Assembly: GCA_003254885.1 (NCBI GenBank)
Contig: QANT01003053.1
Location: 1 to 64,000, forward strand
Direction of reading: 5' to 3'
From: Purshia tridentata
Lineage: Eukaryota > Streptophyta > Magnoliopsida > Rosales > Rosaceae
Length of the DNA: 64,000 bases
Position numbers and translations under genes: made by a program. This document shows, piece after piece, positions 12,996 through 25,900 of the stretch; positions within the stretch are counted from its first letter, which is position 1; each line of letters opens with the position of its first letter. Under the pieces are notes generated by a model. The model was not told the origin of the DNA and ran no database searches. It saw only the letters and a list, made by a program, of their open reading frames with translations.

Positions 12996-13366
12996 GAAAT
13001 GTCATTAACTTAGGAGACACAACATGTACCCTGTTTTTCAGGTTTTGTCTTCATTATGACTTATGAGGAAGGATTTCTTTTGTTTTGTTATATTCTAATG
13101 GGCATTCATACTTTTGAATTGTTCATTGTTGTTTTTTTTTGAATGATACAGTTTGCTCAGCTAAACCTTTTTGACATTTTTTTTTTGTAATTATATGTGA
13201 ATTAGAATATTAGATGATCTTTTCTTTATAACGATTGTGATTCAAGACAAGGAGAGCAGGTTTCGTGGGGTGGGTTTGAAAAACAAATCCATAACCAAAA
13301 AGCCTTGACTTTCTAGATTTCTTGTCTGCATTAACTTTTAGCTGTTCAACTAATTTAATTACGGAG
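11793..13366. repeat. Diverged direct duplication of a gene 3' flank
   Basis: Sequence 11793-12190, just downstream of the serine-rich gene, recurs at about 12996-13366 in the same orientation. Shared blocks include GTTCATTGTTGTTT, GATTCAAGACAAGGAG and GCTGTTCAACTAATTTAAT. Copies differ by many substitutions and small indels, so this is an older event. The second copy has no coding region upstream that I can recognise. Confidence 0.85.
12484..12507. repeat. (CT)n microsatellite
   Basis: About 12 CT units in intergenic sequence. Confidence 0.95.
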
Positions 13367-13622
13367 ATGCTTTTCCCCATAATGTACAAAAAACTATATG
13401 TTGTCCAGTACAGTGTAAGCTAGAGATTGACATGACTGTGATGGACATATGTTAATCTCATTGTGATGGATGTGCCCTATCATGAATTTAAAAGTAACTT
13501 TTGCATAAGAGAGGGAGACAGAAATTTTTCCGGTAACCTATAAGCTATCTCAATATAAAACTTTGAAGAAAAGGTTAATTTATAATGGCCTGCTTCGACA
13601 CATGAAATCCATTAGTCCAACA

Positions 13623-14127
13623 GTGTGTGCCATCGATGGTCTGGTTTCAACTACATCATCCCTACAAACATGTTCTGTACCAAGTTACCAACGATGATGG
13701 CCTATATAATAGGACATCGAATAATAATTCCCATATAACTATTTACCAGTTTGACAATGTGTTTAACGTGGGTTCTTTCCAAGCCAATGGCTATAGTGCA
13801 TTGCCAGACTGGTTCAGGCCTGCCTGATCAAGAGTTTCAAACATTTCAGCTGACCAAGAGAGCAGCTCACTTTTTTTTCTTTTTTTTTTAGTGTGTGCCA
13901 TCGATGGTCTGGTTTCAACTACATCCCTACAAACATGTTCTGTACCAAGTTACCAACGATGATGGCCTATATTATAGGACATCGAATAATAGTTCCCATA
14001 TAACTATTCACCAGTTTGACAATGTGTTTAACGTGGGTTCTTTCCAAGCCAATGGCTATAGTGCATTGCCTGATCAAGAGTTTCAAACATTTCAGCTGAC
14101 CAAGAGAGCAGCTCACTTTTTTTTTTT

Positions 14128-14159
<32 letters not shown>
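13623..14159. repeat. Tandem duplication (~268 bp) plus (AG)n tract
   Basis: Copy 1 about 13623-13890, copy 2 about 13891-14131, nearly identical. Copy 2 lacks one 3-base unit near its start and a roughly 19-base block near its end. Both copies keep an open frame (from 13627 and 13895) with the same roughly 55-residue string, which matches no family I know. Each copy ends in a T-rich tract. An (AG)n run follows at 14132-14159. Confidence 0.9.
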
Positions 14160-14434
14160 TAATATTAAACATAGATTGGAAACATTACCGCACCTGGAAC
14201 ATTGCTACTAGCAAATTTCTATACAGAAGGCATTTCAATGCTCTGTTATTTCCCTAAGTGCTTGAAAATGAATCTTGAAACCAAGGAAAGAGGATATTTA
14301 CCGGGCTTCTACTACAAAATTGCTCATCAATGTAAACTAGCCAGTTATCTGGTTGTGGGGAAAATTGAATTGCCTATACAAGTATCTACAAACTAATATG
14401 TATACATCTTTGTCTACGAAACCAAAACCTGTTG

Positions 14435-17400
14435 TTAGTGTGATGTAGAGCAGTCGATATTTGTTGTCTCACCCTTGATCACCCGGGTATTGTAAGATCC
14501 ACAGGATCCACACTTGTGGTATAGCCAATGAAAGCGTGAGGTACCCTTCTGGTCACAATCATTACAAAGAATGTCCTGGATTGGAAAATATTATTATTAG
14601 GATGGGGCCTCTATTATTATTATGATAATTATAATGTGGCTCTAATTTTTGAGAAGCAATGTACCTGACAACGATTCCTGTATTCCTCTGGAAGCTGCTC
14701 AGCAGCCAATAATGCATCAAGCATGCCAAAGTAAACCTGAGTAGGTATAGAGAGATTAAGAAAGGTCTCACAATTGGGCTTCATATATGATCTCAATTCT
14801 CAAGATAAAGGCAAAACAGCTCTACTAAAGAATATCAGGATAGGCATTACAACCAAGTCAAGAAAAATTTGTTAAAGAAAAAGGGAGAGAAATCCTCGTA
14901 CCGCCATATCTCCCAAGGATTTGCTGCAAATTGGACAAGTGTAGTGACTGCAAGTGTATGCCTAATAGAAAAGGACCTGGTAGTTTAGATTTACTAGCTT
15001 GGAAAAATTTCTTTTAGGAGAAAGGCGTGTAATCTTTTTATTTTTTATAAATGAAATAAAAGGAAAGTACATAACAAACGGATTAAGAAGTTTAAGAAAT
15101 ATACAGACCTGAAAACAAGCAGAATGCATGTAATGGCCACAGGGCAGAGCTCTAACTGTTGCACTTGATGTGAATAAGAAATCACAGCAGATAGGGCAAT
15201 TTGTTTCTAAACTTTTCTCCAGACACTTGTGGTTCACTAACTTTATCCCCAGGCAACAATTGCATGTCATGCAATGAAAATAGTCAATGCCAAGACCCTT
15301 CCCAAGGCGGCATAAATTGCAAAATGGGCAATGATATACAGTCCTGAAGGAAAACATTGAAAGTTGAACGTAAGAATTCACTAATTATTGGCATCAATTA
15401 TTTACAAAAATTATATTTCCAATTAAAACTCATGTACCTTTCATCATCAAAAAATTTGCATATATTGCAATAGTACTTTGCCATGGATAGTTCATTGCAT
15501 GAAGGTGTAGTGCATACTGGCCCAACCGGCTGAATGTTCAGGCAGCGCATGCACATCATTTCTGATGTAGCTTTCCTGCAATGATTAAAAGAACATCAGA
15601 GATCTCAACAAACAAACAAAGAATATTAGAGATATCACAACCCAACTTGAACTGTAAGCGCTGATATTGGAAAATTACCTATCCATTGAATGATCGCTCA
15701 CATTGTCATGGCAAAATCTACATGGAAATAATTTGCCACAGCATGCAGCTCGGAGTTTGCAGTTCCTTTTGTAGTGTTCACATCCAAACACTTTTTTCTC
15801 TGCATCTCGATATGATAGTGAGCGTCCAACTACATCTTCACCATTAGAAGATTCTCCTGATATTGCTTGAGGTAACTTCTGCTGAGTAGCTATCCAGCGG
15901 CTAAAACAAACAAGTCCTTCATTAATAATTTAGGAGTAGTGGCTGGTAGAGTTATGCAATCTGAGAAAGATTCAATAAGGTTACTATAGAAACAAACCTA
16001 GTCATAAGATTCTGCACAAGATATGCCTTTCTCCTTGGATCAAGAGTCACATCACGATAAACCTTTCTGATCTCTGACTCAAGCTCATTTTGGTTCATAC
16101 GGAAAATATCTTTCCAACCAGGCTTGAACATCTGATCAGTCGTGTCCAAGCTTTCTTGAAAATCAACATCTAGAACACAATGAAGTTAAAATGAGCTAAA
16201 ATTATTCCAGTAAACAAAATTTGCACAAGTATATGATTTCTGAAATAGGAATTGAGCAATGAAATGAAACACAAGAAACCTTGCAAGAAAAAAACATAAA
16301 ACTAGAGAGAGAGATAGATGTTGTGCAGAACAACAGCTAGAGGATGGGTTCAAGGTGAGAGCATTGTAGCTTAACGGATTATATTAAAATCATACTCCTG
16401 GACCCACCCAGTACATGTCTTGTTGAGAGCCAGCTGTTCAAACATTAAATCTACTGTATTATTTAATATGTATAATGGGGTGCAATGGGTGTAGTCCATT
16501 TGTTTTCCAAACTCAAGTTGGTGTATCTAAACAAACCCCTCTACGCCAATTAGATTCTCTCACATTAGGAAGATGGCCAGGCACAGCCCTCATTCAATAA
16601 GGTTATTTTACTGCCTTAGTTGTACATTAATCTCCAACAACACAAAACACTTGTATCATAATACAAACCTTTTTGAGGAATGCTACTCTCCCATGTTTCA
16701 GTTCGTGAAGTTAATTCTGAAGTTCCTTTCCAGCATTCATTAAGCCACTCATTGAACATTGTATTTTTAGTTGCTTGCTTCCATGTGTCCATCATTTTGT
16801 TCTGTTCATCCTGAGTAAGTGCAGAAGTTACCCACGGTAACATTGATTGGAGCACCTCAGCACCCGTGGTCCCAATAATGCGGCCAACTATTTTGTCTTG
16901 CTCCTCCACAGTGAAGTGTCTACCAAATAAAGGCCACAGCTCAAGTTCTTCCCTAAAAATATGCTGATCTAGTGTCACTTTTATAGATTTGCACATCCCT
17001 TGAAGCTTTGTAGCTAGCTCATTATACTTTCTAGTATAATTAATACCATTGGCAGCAGAAAAGCTAATGCTACTTCCAGCTAAATCCTCATCCATATGAC
17101 CATTTTGCAATCTTTCATGAAGTTGAGAAAGTTCAGAAAGAACACATGAGATATCTTCAAATAATTTTTCCTCCTGTTTATGATCCAGTGTGTATGAGTG
17201 ACTCACGTTATGAAGTGCCTCTTTGGATTCCAGGGCAGGAAACACTATATCATCCTCAGCATTACTATGTGCTCTGTATAAACCCCACAGCAAACGGAAC
17301 CTTCCTTTAAACTGCCTTAGGGTGTTTTCATCACAATCAGTAAGCTTTCCAGATTCGATATCTAAATACTCCAAGTCTTTGCGTATGGCTTTATGAAATT

Positions 17401-20400
17401 TAAAAATAGTATCAATAGGTCTTTCTCCACAGCCAATATCAGAAGAATTATCTGTTTCCCAAACAAAAAGACTAGAATTAAGAGATGGGGCAGAAGAGCT
17501 GAAAGACAACGATCGTAAAGACTTGGCCATAAAAAGAGAGCTTGACCCAAGATTATTGCTGTTCACTCCTAAACCAGGGACACAGCAAGACTGATCACTA
17601 CAACATAGTTTTTGGGCATTTACAGTCTCTAAAGGTTCATGACCATCACTGTTTTTGCATGAAGATGAAACATTTCGTTTGACCAGCCTTTTCACGCTAT
17701 TTGCTTGAGCTGATATCAGGTTGTCTCTAGCTGACAATGCAGAAGCACATGCACATGCTGATTGAACAAAATCGTCTTCAATATCAGTGAAACTTTTAAC
17801 AGGACAGCAACCACTTGCACTTAAAGTCAAGCACGAACCCTGATTACGAGCCTTGCATGCCCATCCAGAAAAGAGTGTAACCAGAGCAGAATCGGGCGCT
17901 GGAGCTGAGTCATAAAACTACATGTTGTCAGAATAGAAAGAGACCAGTACATTTGTTGATTAATATTTTTCAATTAAAAAGTGAACATACAAGGATAAAT
18001 ACAGAACCTGCTAACTGCATGTTATTGAGAAAATTCTTTGTTTCATCTTCAGTCAATGATCCGACTAGCCATGGCAAAACACACTCAATCAATCTTAATG
18101 GCATCATGCACAAACTTTGATACAAAATTTCCTGCTGTCTTTTGAAGCTGAAGTGCTTTCGAGCAAGTGGAAGAACCTAGACATGCAGAGAATGGAACAT
18201 GTGCTTTCAGAAATTAGAGAGGATGTTGGTTCTACAGTTTCTAACATCTGACACTGATTAACCATGGTGTATTACCAATTTAAGATAAAGTTCTCAATCT
18301 CTTTTCATAAGTTCTGTAGGGTTTCTGATTTCTTATCATTTAAATACGGCAGATGATACTAGGTATCAACCTCCCACACAACTTATACGACTACTCTCAT
18401 CACTATCATGCAAGGACCCACAAAAGCAAGAAAAAGAAAGACTAAAGAAAACAAAAAAGAAGAAAAAAATTTTTGGGTTAACATTTATTTGAATTTTTGG
18501 TCTGAGTGGAATTTCCATAGGACACTTTAGTTACTATTAAATCTTATTTTTATGTTTTCTTGATTAGTGACATGATTGTTTAGTTTCATGTGTTATCTTA
18601 AGCCTTAAGAGAATTTCCAGATCTGCTGGAGATGGGCTCTGGTTGTGGCGCACAATCAGGTGTGATGCCTAAGAAACCTAGGTGCCATGCTCGGGAATAT
18701 TCTTCTTCTCTCTCTCTTCTCTTTAATATTGTATTAAGTTTTCTGTACATTCCAGCCACCATCAAGTCTCATCAAAAGCCTAGTCCCTTGCCTTCCCAAA
18801 AGCCCCTAAATCATACCTCCCTTGTTGTCACACGTCAATTACAACTGATGAATTGCACAAGAATGCTTCATTACAGATACGCAAAATTCCAAGAACTATT
18901 GCAGCATAAGGAAATTTACCTGAACTTCTTCATTGCTGAAGTGCCTCTGTATAGTTTCCATTATTTGGTCAGCATGCGAGCATAACTTTTCATAAAAATC
19001 AGCTGAAGTAGAGACGGCTCCTGCACTTTGAATACTTTCAATCAAACACCTGAATTCATTGAATTGACTTTCTTCTTCAGCATGCTCTTGAAAAAAGGAA
19101 ATTTTTCCATCCACAGCAGGAAATATGACCTTGTCCTCGGCAATACTGAAATCAGAAAATAAGTAATATTCAAATAAAAAAGAGAGGATATATAAAATAC
19201 AATATAAAATCTCCATCACATCCTTGTCAACAGTGAATCTCTCACTGAAAATGAATATAGAGAAAGTAATGCAATAATAAATTCATGATGCTCACATGAA
19301 AAACCAGTTCTAATAAAATTTAAAAGAAAAAAGCACAGGCAAGGAATTCCAGTTTACTAGAACGAGAGTAGATTTAAAAAATGGTACATCAAGCATACAA
19401 ACAATGCCATGTGTGAAAAACAGGGAAAACTGGAATTGTTAATGTCAAAAGCTAATTATACCCTATGACATTAACTTAAACCTGAATAGGAACTTTTTCC
19501 TAGTCACTTATCTTTCAGAAAAGAATAAAAGAAAAACCTCTGGTAGATGATCGATGGTAAATTTTTTCAAAAAAAAAAGTAAAAAAAAAAAAGAGTTCGT
19601 GTTCCATTAGATACATGATTAATATGTAGGGATACCTGTGAAAGATGCAAACTTCAGCAATAAATTGCAACCTCTCATTGAAAGCTGATAGATTAGTAAA
19701 ATCTCCAGACAGTTGTATCTTCCTAGCCTCCTCGGCTATCTCATTTAACTCCCTTTTAATGGCCTTATGCCAAAGCAGTATCTCATTTATTGGATGTCCC
19801 CCAATGGCATCTGAAACATCAGTACTTAACTCTAAATACTTCCTTTTCCCAGTCCTGCACTCGCATGCACAATTTACCTTCTCTATATGTTGATTTGATG
19901 TGCTAGCACCAGAATCCACACAACATTGGAACTGAGGGGAATCCAGACAACTTTTAACCATGTAACCATTACTTTTACCTTCCATCCAAGTGAAAATGAC
20001 CTTAAATAAAAAAGAGTTGTAAGTTATGTGCACTTGGGAAAGCAATAAATAGAAAGAACTCAATCCTTTGATTCAATCTGAAACATTACTTGTTGAAGAA
20101 GCTTTTCCTCTGGAACTATCTTGATTAAGCATTTCCGCAAATCCTGATATTCATCAGGTGAAACAGATGATGAAAGCCATGGAAGAAACTCAGCCATCAT
20201 ATTCACTGGAATGCTGCACAGAAACTGCCAAACCAGAGATGCCTGCTCTTCAGCTGAGAACTTCTCAATGAGCAAGGGAAAGACCTGGCCAAGGAAAAAA
20301 AAGAAAAAAAAGTAACAGAACAGAAGTTGGGTTATTATTTAACTGTTCAGCATATGAAAAAAAAGTCAGCATAATAAAGAAACAAAATATGGTTACCGCA

Positions 20401-22679
20401 CATGTTAGTGACCGAACTTTGTGGGCAGAAGGTAATTAGGGCAGAATGTGTTTACTACCAAAAGTGATGTTGATTAGATGGTTCTTGTAATTGTTATAGC
20501 TCCTAATAGAGCTAATTGCAAAGTGGAATTCAACTAATTTTACATTGGCGGTGGTAGTTTGTGGGGAAAATATGTGGTTAGTACCATGGTTCTTGTACTT
20601 GTTATAGCGCAACATTACAAAGCCGAATTTGCATAATTGTACATATTATATTAGTGATGGAATTTGGAGAGAACAAAATTGAGCAAACTACAAAAAGTGA
20701 TTATGATTATTGGTTCTTGTGTTTGTCATAGCATGCCACCAGTCCACCAGTGACTTATTGAAAACTGACAGTTTTACCACATAGGTTGCCACATCAGATT
20801 GTACAAGAAAATTTAGTAAAATTCATCTTACCTCTAGAAAATACTATAAAGTCCCAATTTTTTTTTAACTTCTCTCTTTCCTTTCCTTTCTTTTCATATT
20901 ATAAAAAGCAATTATGATATTTCCCAATTGGTGGTAAGAATAATCAAATAAGGATGCAAATCAGAAAATGAAACAGCACCTGCTCCTCCTCCTTAGCCAT
21001 GTGTTGGCTAATTGATGTTTGTAGGGCTCCTGTACAAGATGCTAACTCCCTTGGGAAACTTTCATCATTTTGGGCATTAGAATTTAGCAGCTCAAATAGA
21101 TGGTCAAAAAGATTGCTTTCACCCTTGTGTTCGAGGGAGTATGTTTGTGCTACATTCTTCACACGTATATCAAGAGTCGGAAAGATTACCTGCAGTCCAC
21201 AGATAATGATGTCACAATTCTAGACATGACAAAATAGAGATGGAGAAAAGTCACAACATTAAAAAATAGTTTTAAGGAATCATTTTAGATTCTACGGTAC
21301 TAGGAGTACAGTTCCATGTTACCAAAAAATTCGTTCACAATACTCTTTCAAGAGTTATAGAGTTTGTTTCTGAGGTCGCTTTTTCCAGGAAACGCCAAGA
21401 AACTGGCAATAACTCAAAATTTGAATCTTAAAATTGAATATCTAGGTCTAACATCCCATTGCCACGTACTGGAGAAATATTGGACAAGCACCTTTCTTGA
21501 TTCAATCATGCATTAAAATGCCGTAAACAACAGAGGATTCGATTGGGAGATACTGTCAAATATTCACAGTTCTCAGGAGACCATGTTTTTCATTTTTGGA
21601 TTCAAGAATCAATTTAATGTAAACCAGTGCTGACATATCAGCAGTTTGTCTGGTCGAAAATGCATAAATCTATAGTAAAATAATGCAGCAGAATTAACCA
21701 AAAGTGTTTCTACTGCAAATTTCTTAAAATGAGGATCCCAAACATTTATACCCACCGTTATTTCTTCATCCTAAAACAACAAACCGGAGATGGCGAGAAT
21801 GATTTGAAATTCTCCAACCTGATAGCTGCCCCGCCCGTATTAACATATATTCAACTGATATAAGTAAAAATAAATTGTTTCCCAATATTATCATAAAACA
21901 AAGCTTCAATTGCAAAGAAGCTCAGTGTGTCAACAAAGGCTCAACTTCATTCGTAAATAATAGTGACAGAAAACAGGTTGTTATGGCCATTTTTATTTAA
22001 TTTTTGTTTTGGTAGCACCAAACTGTGTTAAAAATTCATGAATAGTATAGAAGGTGCAAAGGTAAACACAATTGACGAATTTTTTTATTTAAAAATGAAG
22101 TAAATATTGATGTAACGTCACATTGCCTAGCTGATAAATAGTATTAAAGATTATACATACTATAAGTATAAGATGGAGAACAGAAAAACCAAGAAACCAA
22201 ATAGATACAGTCATAAAGCAGACTAGGTTTTCTTACGATTGAGAAATCATAGCTAATTATTAAAATCCAGAATAAATTTATTTCCTCTAATAAATTGAAA
22301 AGCCTTAAATGCAATTCAAAAACTCAATGAAAATGAATCCGAGAAAACAAGAAAAGAAAAAAGGATTTATGACCTCGTCTTCAGCATTGGAGTGGTGCTT
22401 GTAAATCGACCTTAAGAAATGGTAGCGCTCGAGCAACGGGCTAATATCAGTTTGCTTTCCGGTGGCGAAGGCCATGGCCAATCGGTGAAGCGCATCGAGC
22501 TCTTTACGAATTGCCTTGTGAAAGAACAAGAAAATCAGAATCGGAGACCTTGGCTCCTCCGAGCTCTTTAAGCAGCCATTCGTCGATGACGATGAATCGA
22601 TCTTATTCACTGAATTGGACAGCACCGCCAGTCCTCCGCCTCCGTCCACGTGTTTCAAGCCCGTTAACGGCGTCGCCAT
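14435..22679 (-). CDS. BTS: BRUTUS: haemerythrin RING/zinc-finger E3 ligase
   Basis: Iron-binding E3 ubiquitin ligase that restrains the iron-deficiency response by degrading group IVc bHLH factors in the nucleus. Fourteen exons in transcript order: 22679-22374, 21189-20980, 20284-20090, 20000-19636, 19145-18920, 18176-18008, 17904-16669, 16169-15998, 15900-15679, 15575-15438, 15343-15109, 14961-14902, 14736-14665, 14575-14435. They join in frame to 1248 residues; Arabidopsis BTS has about 1254. Three haemerythrin domains begin near residues 45 ([13 protein letters not shown]), 300 ([13 protein letters not shown]) and 630 ([13 protein letters not shown]). They keep the [14 protein letters not shown] and HSNAEDD metal-ligand strings. 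Then come a CHY/CTCHY zinc finger (about 1000-1110), a RING (CPIC...CGHYMHSAC...CPIC, about 1130-1170) and a C-terminal zinc ribbon (CNDC...CGSC). Everything looks intact. BTS-like paralogues have fewer haemerythrin domains, so BTS itself is the better call. Confidence 0.97.
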
Positions 22680-22912
22680 CGCTTTTATGAAATTTTCTCG
22701 CACTTTCTCGGGAAAATCTTCTATCTAGCTCGGTGCTTTCCCTCTAAAACAGAAGCTTTCTCTTTCTCTCTCTGTGTATAACTTTATCTTAATTTTTGTT
22801 TTAATTCTTTGTTTAATATTTGGATGTCTGTTTTAAAGCTTGGGATTGTTCAACGGGGATGAAGTGGGGAAGGTTTGGGCTAGAGTGAGGTCGATAAGAC
22901 TGGGAAGAAGGG

Positions 22913-22990
22913 ATTTATATAGTTGGCTTCGTGCCACGTGGCGCGAACTTACCACTGTGGATGATGACGTCATCAACGGCTATTCACGTG
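22913..22990 (-). promoter_or_regulatory. BRUTUS core promoter: TATA box, two G-boxes, TGACGTCA
   Basis: On the minus strand TATATAAA lies at 22921-22914, about 235 bases upstream of the BTS ATG. Just upstream is a perfect palindromic G-box CCACGTGG (22934-22941), then TGACGTCA (22965-22972, the bZIP full site) and a second CACGTG (22985-22990). In Arabidopsis, BTS is transcriptionally induced under iron deficiency by bHLH factors that bind CACGTG. The close packing against the TATA box suggests these are working sites; that part is inference. Confidence 0.75.
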
Positions 22991-25900
22991 ATTCAGGGTT
23001 AGGCACAAGTCCGTAAGGAAGATCAAGCTTCTCCTTTTTTTTTTTTTGTGTGTCAATAGGANTTTTTTGGTGTCAATAGGAGATCAATAGGCTTGTACAT
23101 GTTCATCAGTTCATGTATGGTTAGGAAATTATTATTTGTATAAATATTTTTCCTAAACAAAAGTATTTAAAACAAAAAACAAAAAGAAAAGATTTCATAA
23201 TGAAGATTTGTACCTAAAACTAAAAATAAGTAATGAACATGGGAAAAATTAGTGAGGGTTAAGAGAGTAATGAGGAGGACGAGTTTATGTTGTTAAAAAT
23301 GTGACATTTTTTTTCAACTCTCCCACATAGGAGAAGTTATACATGAGTCTAACAAATCATAACTCAAAAATTTCTCCTTATTTTATTACTCAAACCTGAA
23401 TGATTGTTAACAAGTATTTCCTTTGTTTTACTAATTTTTTATATAAAAATTACATCATATATATGTTTCATGTGTTTATCTTTTTTATCACATTATTCGA
23501 AAAAATAATTATTATATTTTAAAAATCAATAAAACTAGTTCGATAGGTGGCGAAGTAGGTAGCTCAACCATATTATCTATCATACATATTGAAAAATTAA
23601 GAATGCAGAGCCGATATAGAACATGATATAACAAGTTTCAAACAATTTTGTATTTTTCAAGGTATGATATGAAGCCTTTGGTTTCAGGATATTATCCATA
23701 ATTAATTAATGCAATATAAACCCGGTAGAATACTTTATGAAATGAGCAATTATGGTATCTCTTGAATAATTTTGCCCCAGTATCAACTTAAATTTACTTA
23801 GATAATTAAACAAAATAAAAAAATGTCGAAACATATCATCATATCAATGAATCAATGTCGACATTCAAAAACAACATGAAATGTGCACCTAATGATTCTA
23901 AGAGTTGTTGAAAAGCCGGAACAAGTAATAGTACAAAGATAAGTATAGTGATATAGGGCTGTTATTATAATTAGTTTGCACATTATTTATCATTTATTTT
24001 CTATAAAATAATCCATTCATAAAATTGACTAATGATGGTTCTCTTAATATTAAAAGTGCGTCAACTTGAGAAATAAGGAGAAGGGAACACCATGTTGTGT
24101 TGTAGAGAAACGAAAAGCATAAAAAATTAAAATGAGTCATTATCGGGATCGTTGGGAGTAGACAAACGAAGAGCAAAGACATTGATGACGGAAAACTAAG
24201 GTTAATAGCGTTTAGGGGCACACAAGGTGCGCGTGCCGATTGTGCCTTGGTTGGGTAGGCACGTGCCAGCCCATGCCCTCACAAGTACACCTCAGTTTTG
24301 TATTGGAGCACCACATTCCTACTCGGAGCCCCAAAAGTCATTGCCTTGCTTTGAAAATCAAGATGATTCTTGCCTTCTTATTCCCAAACTATTTTTATTT
24401 CTTTATTTAGTTTTTTATTTATTAAAGAATAACTATTTAATCTGGACCAAAATTTTAACACATTGAAATTTTCTTTATTATAGGATCCCTCTCACCCATT
24501 AAAAGAAATATTCCCTTATTTTTTTATTTTATGTATTTGAATATAGTTGTGTACTCCCAAAACCCAGCACACTGTTGTTTCTTTATTTGTTTCAAGCTTA
24601 AAAAAATTTAGGATGGTAATTGCCCCACTAAACAACAAACCAAGATCAAATAGGTTTGAAGTTGCTTCTTGTTATAAGAAAAGGAAGGAAGAAACAGTTT
24701 TCAGGAGTTGGTGGGATGATTGAAACGCAATATTATTATATTGACTTGCTTTAGATCAATTTGAGTCTAAACTGCAAAGTTACATGGCATTCATGAGCTT
24801 GAGTATCTGATAACAATCTATGAATTGATGATATGAATCCACTACTAACCTTAATCAGTTCCATTATGAAATCCCCTCTTTAAATACTTGGAGACTCTTT
24901 ATCAATCAATCCCTCATTATCGAATCTTAAACTTTAATCCTTCTTTATGTTTAATAAGTTCCTTTCCCTCCCCACTTTTGCCACTATCTTGCTTTCCTGT
25001 CCTTCCCTTTCAGCACTTTCTTGTGTACAAAGCTATTGCACACCCACTTACGCAATCAAGGTTGTACAACATCTGCAATAAATTTTTATCACGTTACTTC
25101 TACACCAAACTTCAAAGCTGTCCAAGCCCACAAATTAGTAACAATTTTTGTAGTTTCTGCTTAATTTGTTCATTTTTGTGGTGACAGTTTTGAGCTTTGT
25201 AATTGAGTTTGGTATGTAACTTATTATATATAATCAAAGTGCGCTATTTTCAGAACGTGAACAAAGATAATTAATAGCATGTTTGATAGGTCAACCATGG
25301 TCTGCAGTATTGTTATATAGTTATATACAACAACTGGAATCAACTCAAGCACGGCCATATACCAACAATAGATGTATGATGGTGTTGGTTGATTGATATC
25401 AAAGTTTATTGTTTTTTTCCATTCAATATTCATGGCAACTCGGGCCTCAAAGACTCCCTTTTTATAATTCCTTGTCCTATAGTGTAGGAATTATTTTGAT
25501 AAAGTAAGTACCTTTGATTACAATGGCAGATCATAAGATACAAAAACAGGGGAAGTCAAGATTCTGAATAGGAATTTTTCAGCTGCACTAGCTTTGCTGT
25601 AAATATATTGAGAAGCAACCTTATTGATGTTTAATGGTTAATTATCCAAAGCAGGGATACAAGTTGGTTTAATTATTTAATTACTACAGAAGCTTTTAAG
25701 GAATTAATGATTGACATCTGTGATTTGGGATTACTATGCACACAATAGTAGGCACAATGATTTATGATAGTGACTTTTAAAGTTAAAACATGCATGCAGG
25801 GTTCATGCTTTAATAAAATGGAAGGGCAATTATTAATGTAGAGTCACAACATTGTTTTACTTTTATGATCTCATGAATACTGTATGGGTTATACCCTAAA

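Noticed and set aside
24227-25184. Frames of 79-98 codons in the gene-poor region
   Set aside because: No motifs and no splice or promoter context that would support coding.
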